Below are positions 19,050 through 31,200 of a stretch of 45,356 nt of DNA, piece by piece (position 1 is the first letter of the stretch; every line of letters begins with the position of its first letter). The stretch spans positions 4,792 through 50,147 of the forward strand of contig JADGJT010000128.1 in the NCBI GenBank assembly GCA_027604005.1, written 5' to 3'. The notes under the pieces were generated by a model. That model did no database searches. It saw nothing but the letters and a program-made list of their open reading frames with translations, and had not been told where the DNA came from. The stretch is from Dinochytrium kinnereticum (lineage: Eukaryota; Chytridiomycota; Chytridiomycetes; Chytridiales; Chytridiaceae). The position numbers and the translations under genes were made by a program.

Positions 19050-22000
19050 ATGCTTCGACTCATCTCCCGCAACCTCGCGGCGCCTATTCACTCACACCGT
19101 AGCGTCACGTTGGTGACTTCCGTGCGTTCGTACCAGTACGATACGGATGTCTACGGCTACCGGACACCTCGGGAGAACGCCGTGATCGACTGTAAGAGTC
19201 AAAAACCTTTCCCTGACCTGCCATTCTTACGCTAACCCTCTTCACCACAAACAGTCACTCCATCCCAGCTTGAGAACCGCGCGACGGGATCCAACCTCGT
19301 TCGACTTGTCAACTCTTTCCGCCTTCACGGTCACCGCCTAGCCTCCCTTGACCCACTTGACCTGACTCCCCGCGATGTCTCCACCTTGCCCGAACTAGAT
19401 TTTGGGCGTTACAGGATTAAGTCTGGAGAGAGGTTCAAGACGGATGGGATTTTGTCTATTCCTGCGTCGGTTGTTGCTGGAGCCTCTGGCGAGGGATTGG
19501 CGGAAGAGGCCTCGATTGAGGATGTGGTTGAGCATTTGAAGAGGACTTACACTGGAAGAATTGGGTTTGAGTTTGTTCATATGCCGGTGAGTGGGTGGCT
19601 TTTGTTTTTGCGACGTGATGGTTCGTCTCTGATTCTTTGTATGTGGTGCCGTTAGAACTTAACGGAGCGACGATTCCTTACGAGCTACGTCGAGTCCCAT
19701 GACCGAACCTCCTACACCCCTGATCAGCTCAAGCGCATGATGAGTCTCTTGACCAAGTCGGAGGTAAAGGACCGTGGCACGGGTTGTTGTTCGTCTGATG
19801 CTAGATTTGATGCTGACATAGTGTTTGTATTCACAGGTGTTTGATCACTTTATGGCGAAAAAGTTCCCGCAGGTCAAGCGATATGGTCTTGAAGGCGCTG
19901 AGGGCATGATGGTCGCGCTTGATACACTTTTTGAAGATGCAAACAAAGGTGAGTTGCCTTGTCGTTTGTTAAGAGCCTTAATTTATCTTGCCTCTAATCT
20001 ACTGTTCTCCTCCTTAACAGCTGGAATCCGCGACATTATCCTTGGGATGCCCCACCGTGGTCGCCTCAATCTACTTACCGACCTCCTGGCTTTCAACCCT
20101 GCTGCTCTTTTCCACAAGGTCAAGGGCAACCCCGAGTTCCCTGCATCTATTCCTGGCACTGGCGATGTCCTCTCCCATCTTGCCACGTCGGTTGATCTTC
20201 ACTACTCGTCGACTGAGAAGCCCATCCACGTTTCTCTCCTGCATAACCCATCTCACCTTGAGGCCGTTAACCCCGTTGCGGTAGGAAAGGCTAGGGCGAG
20301 ACAGATGTATCTCTATGAGGAGGACCCTGATGTTAAGGATTGCTTTATTGGCGATAGGGTTATGTGCGTTCAGCTTCATGGTGACTCGGCCTTTACGGGA
20401 CAGGGTGTTGTCACTGAGACGTTAGGACTGTCTAACCTCCCGCACTTCACCGCGGGCGGATCCGTACATGTTATTGTGAACAACCAGATCGGGTACACCA
20501 CGCCGGCTATGAACGCTCGGTCGACGGTTTACACTTCTGATGTTGGGAAGATGATTAATGCGCCTGTTATCCACGTCAATGCCGATTACCCTGAGGATGT
20601 AGCCTACGCTGTGCAGGTGGCCGTTGCCTATCGTCAGAGGTTCAGGAAAGACGTTATCATTGATTTGATTGCGTACAGACGGATGGGTCACAATGAGCTT
20701 GACGAGCCTTGTAAGTTAATTATGTTGTAACGCTTTTAAGCATGTTGCTGACATCTTACAGCTTTTACTCAGCCGTTGATGTACAAGACTATTCGTAGCC
20801 GCCGATCTGTCCCGGTTCTCTTTGAGGAGCGCTTGATGAAGGAGGGTATTGTTACCAGAGAGGAGGTTGATGCTCTTCGTAAAGGGTACTTTGAGAAACT
20901 TGAGAAGCATCTCGAGGAGAGCTATGAGTATAAACCTGTTGCGGATACCATGAAGGGGAAGTGGGCTAAGATGGTGATCCCAACCGAAGTTGTCGCTAAG
21001 GTCGATACTGGTTAGTAATTAACTCTTTGTATTTGCATTTCCGTCTTCTCTAACGTTTTTACTTTCATTGCCTATATATATATATATTTTTTGGTGTTGC
21101 TATAGGTGTGAATATTGAGACGCTTGCCGAAGTAGGCGTCAAGTCTGTTGCAAACCATGGAATCGTGAGTATCCCTATTGTAGTTTTTCTTCTTTCGTTA
21201 ACATTTTCTTCCTCTATAATCAATAGACTCTACACAACCGGCTAGCTAAGTACCACGTCGAGTCGAGGAAGACAAAGATTCAGGCTGGAACTAACCTTGA
21301 CTGGGCCACTTGCGAGGCTATGGCTTTTGGAACTCTCTTAATGGAAGGTAGGTTATAGCTTCTCGTCGTCAATAGTCTGAATTATTCTTTCTATTTCAGG
21401 TTTCCCCGTTCGTATCTCTGGGCAAGATGTCGGCCGCGGGACATTCTCACAGCGCCACGTGATGCTTGTCGACCAGGCCACTGAGCGCACCATCATTCCC
21501 CTTAACCTCATCTCCCCTACCCAGCCTGCCCACCTCGAGATCGCCAATTCTTCCCTTAGCGAATTTGCGGTCCTTGGGTTTGAACTCGGCATGTCGTGGG
21601 AGCACCCCGACCGCCTTTGCATCTGGGAAGCTCAGTTTGGAGATTTCTTCAACGGTGCTCAGATCATCATTGACACTTACCTTGCCAGTGGGGAGGCTAA
21701 GTGGCTGAGGCAGAGCGGACTTGTTATGCTGTTGCCGCATGGGTATGACGGAGCTGGACCTGAGCATAGCAGTTGCAGGGTTGAGAGGTTCCTGCAGGTG
21801 AGTTGATTGGCCCCTTTTACAATACCTCTCTTAACGTTCCGGTCTGCATTGTCCTTAGCTCTGCGATACGAAGTTTGAGTACCGCGACCCCAAGCCCGAA
21901 AATCCAAATATGCACGTCGTGAACCCGACTACACCCGCGCAGTACTTCCACGTCCTCCGTCGTCAAGTAAGCCCACTCCTACCTCCCTCCCCACTCATTT

Positions 22001-22583
22001 TAAATTTAAACTCAGATGCATCGCAACTATCGTAAACCTCTCATCGTTGTTGGTCCCAAAACTCTCCTTCGCCACCCCCAAGCTGTCTCTGCGCTGGCGG
22101 ATATGGCTCCCGGAACTTCCTTCCAGCCCGTTCTTTCAACTCATGCCAGCCCATCTGACGAGGTTGAGAAGGTTATCTTCCTCTCTGGGAAGCTATTCTT
22201 TGATATCGAGAAGGAGAGAATCTCACGGGGATTGGAGGGCAAGGTTGCTATTGTTCGACTAGAGGAGATAGCGCCCTTCCCGTGGGAGGAAGTTAAGGCT
22301 ACAGTTAGTGGTTTCAAGAATGCCAAAGGTTTGTGATGTTTTTTTCGGATGGATGCTGCCTGGTATCGATCATAACACTTTGCTTTGTGTAGAATTTATC
22401 TGGCTGCAAGAAGAGCCCCAAAACCAGGGCTGCTACACCTTTGTAGCCCCTAGAATTGAACAGCTTCTTCCCGAGGGGTCAAAGCTGAGGTACATTGGCA
22501 GGGAGGCTCTGCCCGTCCCCGCTACTGGTATCTCGAGTGTTTACAAAAAGGAGCAGGCTGACATTGTTGTTGGAGCGTTTTAA
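19050..22583 (+). CDS. DHTKD1: 2-oxoadipate dehydrogenase E1 (DHTKD1-type), mitochondrial
   Basis: Thiamine-diphosphate E1 that decarboxylates 2-oxoadipate to feed glutaryl-CoA formation in lysine/tryptophan breakdown. Exons: 19050-19191, 19255-19586, 19656-19763, 19837-19948, 20021-20710, 20762-21010, 21106-21164, 21227-21347, 21400-21797, 21859-21966, 22016-22328, 22393-22583; 940 residues (human 919). The N-terminus is a presequence ([18 protein letters not shown]) followed by [11 protein letters not shown]/Mg site: [24 protein letters not shown]. Others: [91 protein letters not shown]. The VYGYR start and the GDVLSHL and LLPHGYDG blocks separate it from classical 2-oxoglutarate dehydrogenase (KGD1), the main alternative. 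Confidence 0.92.
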
Positions 22584-22819
22584 TGTGAAGCATTATTAGC
22601 CTTGGGGACTTTTTTTTTCAGCTCTACCTATTTTTCTGGTTATGTTTTTTATTGGTTTATGGGCCTACAGATGCCTTGCTCTTTCTCGTGTGATTACAGT
22701 ATATAGTATCGATCACATTTGCCTCTACAATTGAGGTCATTCCTTTTGCTGATACTGACGACGAATTTCCCAAATTTCATGCTCAACCTCCCACTGTCCT
22801 TATTTCCTAGTGCGAGGAC

Positions 22820-25800
22820 ATGAGGTCTCCCCCACAACCACTGCTCCCGCTAAGCGCAGCCGTCAGCGCCCTTCACTCATCATCACACATATCTTCCGCA
22901 AAGACCCCATCCTTAACCGCAACAGTCACCCCCTCCTCAACCACATCCATAACAGCGCTGGACAATCAAATTGCCAAGAAGGGATTATCGCCTACCATGA
23001 ATCATCATGCACCTTCATCGTCTCCCATGGGTGGACTTTCCACGGTCTCTGAAGGCGTTGGCGATGCGACGGGACTGGTCGCAACGGCTTCCTCACTGTC
23101 TCGAGAGACGTCGTCAAAGATCAAATCACCATCGCTAAAGGACAGCGCTCCGCCGTCCTCTCGCTTACATGATCTGTCACTTACCAGTCCAGGGGATTTT
23201 GAAACTCAGGTAACATCTGCTTCGCTCATCAGCTCACCTTCCGAGGGGGTGCGGTCGAACCCAGGTGAGCTTTTAGATTATCTAAACACCATAATTTGCT
23301 GACTTAGTTTCTAGACAGTTTTGATGACTTGGATGAGGACCTTCAAGCTCAAATTGTGACTTGGATTCACGTTGGAAGGTCATTGCTAAAGCGGGTTAAG
23401 GCCAAAAGGTTCTCTTTTTTTTACTAGTTGATGTGATGTTGGAAGAGTTTATTAGGGAGACTTACGGCTTCTTTCTTTGTTTCCCTAGACACGCGTCAAC
23501 GACGTCCAGTATTTGCGAGGACTCAACCGTTAAACTGTTTGTCAAGATGGTCGCTATGTTTGAGGCCGAGGCTGCCAGGACTGTCAGCGAAGAGGCTTTG
23601 GCGGATGAAGGCTCAGTGAAAATTGGTGCAAAAACCATTAAAGGTACCGTTACGACAACATCCGTCACAGAAGTTGTTGTTTCGAGTGATCCTAGGGTCT
23701 CTATGGCTGCTGAGATTGTTTCAACCGACGGCCCGTCAAGCTCCTCACAAGGTTTTTTCTTTAACTCTTTTGAAAGTCGTGATCCTAACGGGATAATCAG
23801 TCCCTTCTCTACCCGCAGAACCTATCTCCGCCCTCAATGAATTATTGAATGGGCCCACAAAAAATGCCGAAAAGCGAGATGAAATAGACCGGTTTCTCGA
23901 TGATCCCAACCATCCCCCTCTTCCTGCATCCTTCTTACCTGCCGCCGCCTCTCTTGGCCATGCTCGCCTTCTCACATACCTTTTGGACTCAACCCCTCCC
24001 CCAGCACAGGATTATCTGAAATCCGCCCTCTACTCTTCAGCTTCATCTGGCGCCACTGACATCATTCATGCCATACTTTTAAGGACACAAGTCATTGTCG
24101 CTGAGCCAGCCATGCCCCCGAAAAGCGGCAAAATTCCGGCCTCTTCCTCCCCTTCACCACATATTAGCGCACAGCATGCTGCCCAGGCCCTCTGGTCGGC
24201 TCTTCGATTGGGTCATGTCGCGACCGCTCGCGCTATTTTTCACCATATGCCAGCAAAGGCTGCTGGGGGGGTTATTGGGCTCGAGCATGTTGCTCACGCT
24301 GCGGCGAGGGGTGATTGCGAGGCCCTCGACTGGGCTTTGTTAAAGAGACGGAGAGGATGTGCGGGAGACACTGAGGCCTTGGCGGCCGTAATGAAACATC
24401 CTGAGGCTACTGCGGCCTTCCCGAGGAGGGGCGAGGCGGATGATATCACTGCAGCCTTTCTTAAGCTCTCGACGGCAGATTGGATGGCGCTGGCGCTGGT
24501 AATTGCTACTGCTGGAGGATTTAAAGATTGTGTTGGATCACTTTTGCAAGCTGGCGCGAGCCCGAAGTGGAGGAAGGGAACTCCTATGGTAGTAGCTGAG
24601 AGGGAGGGAAGGGCGGAGGTTATTGCTTTGATGGTACAGGCTTCCAAAGATCAGTCCGCCTTTAGCTGGAGTAAAGGACGTGGCGGATCGTTTGGCGAGG
24701 CGACGTCACCGAGGTGGATTGATAAGATTCTAGGTGGGATGCGGAAGGGATCTAAGGCAGATATAGATCAAGGATCGCCTTCTCCAAAAAGTAAGGCACA
24801 TCAATACTTTGCCACCCGTTTCGGTTAGAATTCTCACTAATAGCCACAAATCGCACCCTATTTTAGCCTCCAAAAAGTCACTCCTTAAGACATCATCTTT
24901 TCACGGTAAATGGTCGAAGAAAGAGATGAGGGTAGACGACGAGATTCCACTCTCCTCTCCTCACATACCAACCGATGGCGCTACATCGCACTCAAAGAAG
25001 CTTCAGAGCACCTCTAGCTCCGCCCCGAACCTCATTGCTGACTCTACATCGCCCCACCTTGCTCGGGACGTCGACGCCCGATCAGTCTCGGCAATAGAGT
25101 CAGCTAAGTTTGAGGCACTTATTTCCTGTCAGCCCATTGCTAAGGCTACTTCGGAGTCTATTGAACGCGTAAAGCCAGCTGAGATTGCGGTGGAGATACA
25201 GCAGAGCGAGAGCTCAGATCTCCCGGGTGCTATACCGTCTGTCGTCGGCACGCCGGTGATTTCGCGGAAGGAAAGGAGCAGTGAGGAAGTCTTGCGAGAG
25301 GATGTGGCCTATACTTTCTCTTGTGAGAAGGCAGATGGTATGAATGCCGTGGTTTTGGGTGAGAAGGTGGACTATGGCAACGACACTGCCTCGAATGAAA
25401 GTCTTAAAGACGAAGTCACTTCACCTTCGCATGATAAAACTGATGCAGTCATCGACGCCACCTCTTATACGAAGATAGATACAGAGAAGGAAGATAGCTT
25501 GCGTGAAAAACTGGATAAAGACGGTGCGGCTGATTCAGATGCTGCGGTAGTTGTCGGCATATCAACTCCAGCAATTCCTGTTGCGAGTATTTCGGATGCA
25601 GAGGCGGTTACGGTTACAATCTCCGATGCTACCAAGCCAATTGCGGCTATCGCTCAAGCTGACGAGGAGCAACCTATTATTCAGGCATCAACGGGGGTCA
25701 TCGAAACCGTAGGGGAAGGTGTACAACCGATCTTAGAAGCACATCCTAGAGTGGATAGTCAGCCCATCACAAAAAAAGATATTAGCAAGCAGTCTCCTAC

Positions 25801-27934
25801 CTCATCTCCTTTATCTTCGAACGTTCCACTGCCGCCGCCGCTCCCTCCTCCGGGTGCCGTTAAAATCAAAGTGTCAAATGAAGATGTTTCGACACCATTG
25901 CGGAGTGCGACAGGGCCTAAGAAGTCCATTGAGAGCGTTGTAGCTGCGCGTAAGCCTGCTTCGACTGTGTCAAAGGTAAATTTCCTTGCGATTCATCGCC
26001 TTATGTGCTAAATTTGTTTCTAGAAACTACGAGAGCCGACCGTATTGTCGACTATGCCGATCACAGTGCTTTCCAAAATAGCCGATCACCTTGGGATCCA
26101 CGACATCTTCAACGTTTGCTCCGCCTCTCGAAGCCTTCATCTTAATCGCTCCGTCTATCACGCGAGGTATCTTGTCAGGATTTCGTCAGATGGAGTAACC
26201 GGTGCCATCCGCACCCTACTATCGGCAACACGCCCGAAACACTTTCAGGACGCCTCATCCCACGACGAGAAGCTCCTTGTGAACGTCCTCAAGGTTCTAA
26301 ATCCTGCAATCGCTGACGAGTTACAAATCGCTAAAGGCCCCTCAGCAGGCACGACTGGATTCCGGTCCGTTCGTGCGGGATTCATCGGGAACCCAGGGAG
26401 GCGCCTCGGTCCTCGGAACCTTGATCCGCTTCTTGATCTAGCTTTGTCTATGGGTCACAGCTGGGCTATTGGGAAGCTACTAGTTGCTGGATCAACATCG
26501 AAGTCCTCTTTAAGTCGGTTCCTAGGAAAATGTGCTGAATCGGGTGATTATATCGCCGTAAATGCATTCTTAACTGCAGGTGCGGATGCAAATACCACTA
26601 TGAGCTTTCCATCCTGTATAGAATTTGCGGGGGGCTCGTTTGATAACGTTGACGGTACCTGCCTTGCTGTTGCAGCCTGCTTTGGCCACGAGGCGACGGT
26701 TACAGCGTTATTAGAGGCTGGCGCGGATGCTTCCTTATTCGATTCGCTGGCCCTTCGATCCTGCGCGGGATCATCGAAGGGTAATGGTGCGGTGGTAGCA
26801 AGGCTGTTAGTTGGCGGCGCGGATCCAGGATCCCATGCTTATGAGGCGATTCGTAGGGCTGCTTTAAGGGGATCCCCTGAAGTTCTTCGTGTCCTGGTGG
26901 CGGTGATTTCAGGAACAGTGAAGGCTAAGTGGGAGGTCCGATCGGTGATCCGTGTGGCCTATGAGTCTGCCGCTAAGGCGGGCCACGCCGAAGCAGTTGG
27001 TGAGATGCTGAAAGAGCGTGCTACTTGGATATGGGGCCCTGGTTTAGAAGGACCCGGGTCGGTCCTGCGACCCGCGGTAATGGCGGCTATCTTAAACCGA
27101 AAAGTTGATGTGATAAGGGTATTTGCAGACTCTGACGCATGGGGTTTTGTGATCTCAGGAGACGATGGAAAGGCTATTATCGATGCGGCATTGAGTAGCT
27201 TACCGGACGATGACGCAGAGGGTGGGCTCCAGCATCTAAAGCCAAAGTCTACCTTGATACGGAGCGTTAATGGGAGTCGAGTTAGCCTCGATATTGACCG
27301 AAGCTCCTCAAACCAGCCTGCCAAAATAACTATCGAGGGCCTTTCCCCAGACTCAGACTCAAGTGGATTGGTGGATGACTCTTACGACGACTCGGATCCG
27401 GTTGCCGTCGTAGTGTCGGAACTGATCGAAGCAATCCTTGCCGGTGCAGGCAAAGTCGGAAGAGCACGGTACCCTACTGCATTTTACGGCGGCTCGGAAA
27501 GTGCTTCTACCAAAACCAAGATCGACCCATGGGAGCTCCTTAGGACTTCTGAGAGAATCCGAAAGCTTCGCAGACTCCTCCTAATGCAGGCCGCAATACA
27601 GAACCATGAGACTGTGGTGGACGCTGTCCTATCAACCTTGCAGCCTGATATTATGCGGCCATTGTCGAAGAAGACTCTACCAATCGGACAACGAGCCCTC
27701 TGCGCCGCCGTTTCTGCAGGAAATGCAAAGATGGTTGCCAGACTTATCTCTGCTGGCGCAGAGTTCATGTTTGAGGACGGCAAGCTTTTTAGGATGGCAG
27801 CGGACGCTGGACATATTGAGGTCCTGCAGTTTTTAACTCTTTCGAGGGAGCTGCATATCAAGGCTCAAAGTAAGGCGAAGGAGAGACAGCTTCACAAATT
27901 AAAGAAGGAGAATCGCGTTGAACCGCCGCTTTAG
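22820..27934 (+). CDS. Large ankyrin-repeat protein with central F-box-like domain
   Basis: Six exons: 22820-23264, 23315-23408, 23489-23751, 23819-24790, 24867-25975, 26024-27934; every phase agrees, giving 1597 residues. Order: Ser/Thr-rich disordered N-terminus (1-150); helical segment (about 150-265); degenerate ankyrin-like repeats (about 270-560; LGHARLLTYLLDS, GHVATARAIFHH, GGFKDCVGSLLQAGASPK); long acidic disordered linker with PLPPPLPPPG (about 590-960); F-box-like motif MPITVLSKIADHLGIHDIFN (about 968); second ankyrin block (about 1090-1570; GHEATVTALLEAGADA, NAKMVARLISAGAEF, GHIEVLQFL). F-box proteins usually bring substrates to SCF ubiquitin ligases and ankyrins bind the target; that role is inferred. 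I considered two or three separate genes, but the splice phases and branch sites (CACTAATAG at 24836) favour one. AATAAA at 28093. Confidence 0.85.
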
Positions 27935-28252
27935 GCTATGTCCTGTTGCCTTAGCCAGCCATTATGTCTCTGTTGCTATCGATACTTCGCTGACTTGTTT
28001 TGTCGTCAATCTTTTTTTTTTTTAATTTATATGGTCTTGTTGCTTTTATTTTTCTTTTATTCTGTATATATTTTTACAAGTTACCTTTCGTAAATAAATT
28101 GAAGTCGTAGAATAGCGCAACGATGAAAAAGCAAGTTGATGTGACTAATGAATAATTGTTTTTTGTTGATTTGGGTGTTTGTTTTTGTTTTTGTTTTTTT
28201 GTTTTACATATAGTTTAAAGTGTTTTTATATTCCGTCTCTCTGAAGTGCTGT
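27935..28252. other. Convergent 3' flanks of the ankyrin gene and the RasGEF gene
   Basis: T-rich 318 bp between two stop codons. AATAAA at 28093-28098 serves the plus-strand gene. No gene is seen. Confidence 0.5.
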
Positions 28253-31200
28253 TTAAAGAAGCCCAGCCTTCTGCAGCTCCAGAAGCTTCTCATCAAGCTC
28301 CCTTCTCGCAGTCGCCTCTTCATTTTCACGAGGCTCAAGTCGAAGACTTTGCTCGTAAAGCTCCTGCGCACTGGGTTGGCTTGGCGACTTTACCTTCGCA
28401 AGGATCCACTGCATGATCTCTGGAACTTCGAACAGGGCAAATCTACGATGTTTGTGCAAAAAAGTTTTTGTAAGCCAGAAATCAAAAATGAGCGGGGTTT
28501 AAGAAACTACACATTAATACTTACGGCATTTGAAATCTTTGTAAATCGGTGATTATTTTATAGGCTTTGACGTGCTTATCGAAGTTGATTAGCTTTTGAG
28601 TCCTCATGTTCGGATTTCCGTCCGCCACAAACGTCAAGTCAGTCAAATACAGTCCTAAGAAAGGTAGGCAGGGTGGAGTCGCATTCCTTAGCCTCTGCCT
28701 ATACTCTGAATGATTCCTGCTACTATCCATGAGCTTCCGTAGGGTTTCTAAAACTGAAGTGGCGCGGCTTGAGAGAATCTATCGTTTTTCACAAAAGGGA
28801 AAAAAATTAATTAAGTGGCCTGTAAAGCACCAAAATAAGAGTAGCTTACATCCCAGGTTCTCTTCAAACGGGATATGGCAGAAGAGTTTAGTGCGGAAAG
28901 GAAGGACATGAGAAGCTCATAGTTATTGAGCAGGAGGCAACACTGATTTTGAAAGTGTGAGGGAAGATGGTGGTTAGCGATGATTTGCAATGATAATTCA
29001 GGCAATAATTGGTGTAATAATGGGTCTATACATAAGGAAAACTCACGTCAGCTGTCTTGATGAAATGCTTGAGAATTGCTGCTCTCCTTCTCACATCGCT
29101 GTCGGCTAATATACTCCCTACTACCCAATTCGTAATCTGAGTGACGAAAGTCAATACAAAAAGGACCAAACTATAATCATATTCAAGTAATGCAATTCAC
29201 CCTATTAGAAATCTCGGTAAGCATCCTAACATTTGGAGCGAGGCCTGGGCTTTTTGTCCAGGTCTTATCAATCAGCTCCGTCGGGTGAATAACGTTAAAT
29301 ATTCTCGACTGAGCTATAGTAAGTTGCCGTACAATCTCCAATGGATCGATATCCTCAACTGTTAGCCTTGCTACTGGCACTCTTGGGATGATAGCAGGCG
29401 GAGGCTCGACGGACATGTTGGGAGGAATGGTGGCAGGAGGATAAGAGGCGGAACCAGGTGAAGCATTGAGCTTGTTCTGGGCTAGAGATTGAAGCCTCTT
29501 CGCAATGCTTGGCTGAGCAGACCCCATTGGGCCATTCGCTAAGTCGAATATAAGCTTCAATGCTGGGTAATCTTCGTCCTCGAGCCAGAAGTTTTCAAGC
29601 CAAGCCTTTAGTGCATTGAAAACCCTGAGAGGAGAATATTTGTTAAGACTGGAAAGAGATGTGTGTGTATGCGAGATAATTGCGTACCTTAGCCGAATGG
29701 GGGTTTGTTTCTTCTCGAGCCAGGTTTTCAAGTCCTCTTGTCGCAGACCTTCGGGTGGTGTGATTGAATAGCGCTGCGCCAAATGTGTCATAAGATCTAA
29801 AGAACTGCAGAAGCACCGAAACATCATAAGAAACGTGGCGAGGAAGGTAGCATCTGCAAATGTTAAATGGGGGGTTAGAACCAGTTCCTTTATGGGTTCG
29901 CATCAAATTGAGTAAAAGTCTTATAACTAACCGACGGGCTGGTCATGAAGCGTGAGCCGCTGTACTAGGGCTTCCAGAGTTCCTCCGTTTACGGCGCCCT
30001 CCCCATTAAAACTTATAGTACCTGCTGCTGCGTCTGGCATGAGGTACCAAGGTCTCATCTGAATGGAGTTCTGATATTAAAAGGTAAGAGTTTTATACGC
30101 AGATATAGGAGGATACTACATACTTCTACTTGGTTGGTTCTCTTGATTTTGTCTGGTATATCCTCTCCAAAAAACTTATTGAGCTTTGTAGATTTCTGTG
30201 ATGAAGTCGAATCCCGTCCTTCACTTTCCTCTTCCCTGAAAGTGTTTGGCAGAGGAGGTGGGGAGGGCGAGGGACCTCCACTTCGACGACTAGAGATGGC
30301 ATCCTCGGAACCAGACCGAGAGATATTTCCTAAGGTTCTAGGAGCATCATAGACAGGAGGAGGTCGATTCACTCCTCGACCAAGCTCATCCATGAGCCCA
30401 ACACCACTAGGGCGCCGTCCGGGATTAAATCCCTCAGGAGCAGCATATCCATCATTAGTGGCTGTTAAATTCCCTGCTCGTGTGAGCACTGGATTTGAAT
30501 TCGTTCGTGCTTGTAGGTTAGCAGCCTCCCCCCGTCGTCCGGAGCCTGGTATATTCATATCACTAGCGTAGTTCTCATAGTTTGGCGCATCCTTCGAGGA
30601 CTGACTGTTGGCTCTAGAGACACCCCTTGGTTTTTCTTCACTGCTAGTTGACGCTAAAGTGAGACTCATAGCCCGACGCTGCAGAAGCAGAAGCTCCGAG
30701 TCTCTCTTAGACCCATCCTCAAACCTCGCCGCCTCTTTCTGGATGATCCTCTGTCCATTAAGATCCTCCTGGTCGATAACAAGCTTTGCCGCTAGCAGGA
30801 GCTCATCCACACAGTTCAAGATGGACGAGGCCCTGTCCAGCAGGATAGCCATTGCGTTTGGGGGTGCAAACTCATCCATAGTCGTTCTAGCTGCCGTGAT
30901 GAGCTCATTCACAGCTGAGTACATCGATTCTTTCGCCTGATTGTAGTCATTTGTGGCCGGAGAGGCCTGTGAGTCTGAGTCACCATCAGGACTCCGAGGA
31001 GTTATTCTAATCTCCTCGATCACCGACATGAACTCTCCCGCAAGGGTCACTGTTTCCCTCGCCTGGTCAATAAGGACCTCTGATACACCTTTGTTGCGAG
31101 TGATCATCGCGACTAACCGTGCGACTGATACTATAACGCGGTCGGCATCAGTTTCTATCCTGTTAACGAGTTCGGTATCTGTCATTCCCGGACCGCGAAG

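Noticed and set aside
19050..22583. Classical 2-oxoglutarate dehydrogenase (KGD1)
   Set aside because: The VYGYR N-terminus, [13 protein letters not shown] and [15 protein letters not shown] blocks match DHTKD1 better.
24791..24828. 38-bp intron in the ankyrin gene ending at CGGTTAG
   Set aside because: It leads to a stop after 12 codons. The acceptor at 24866, after CACTAATAG, restores the long downstream frame.
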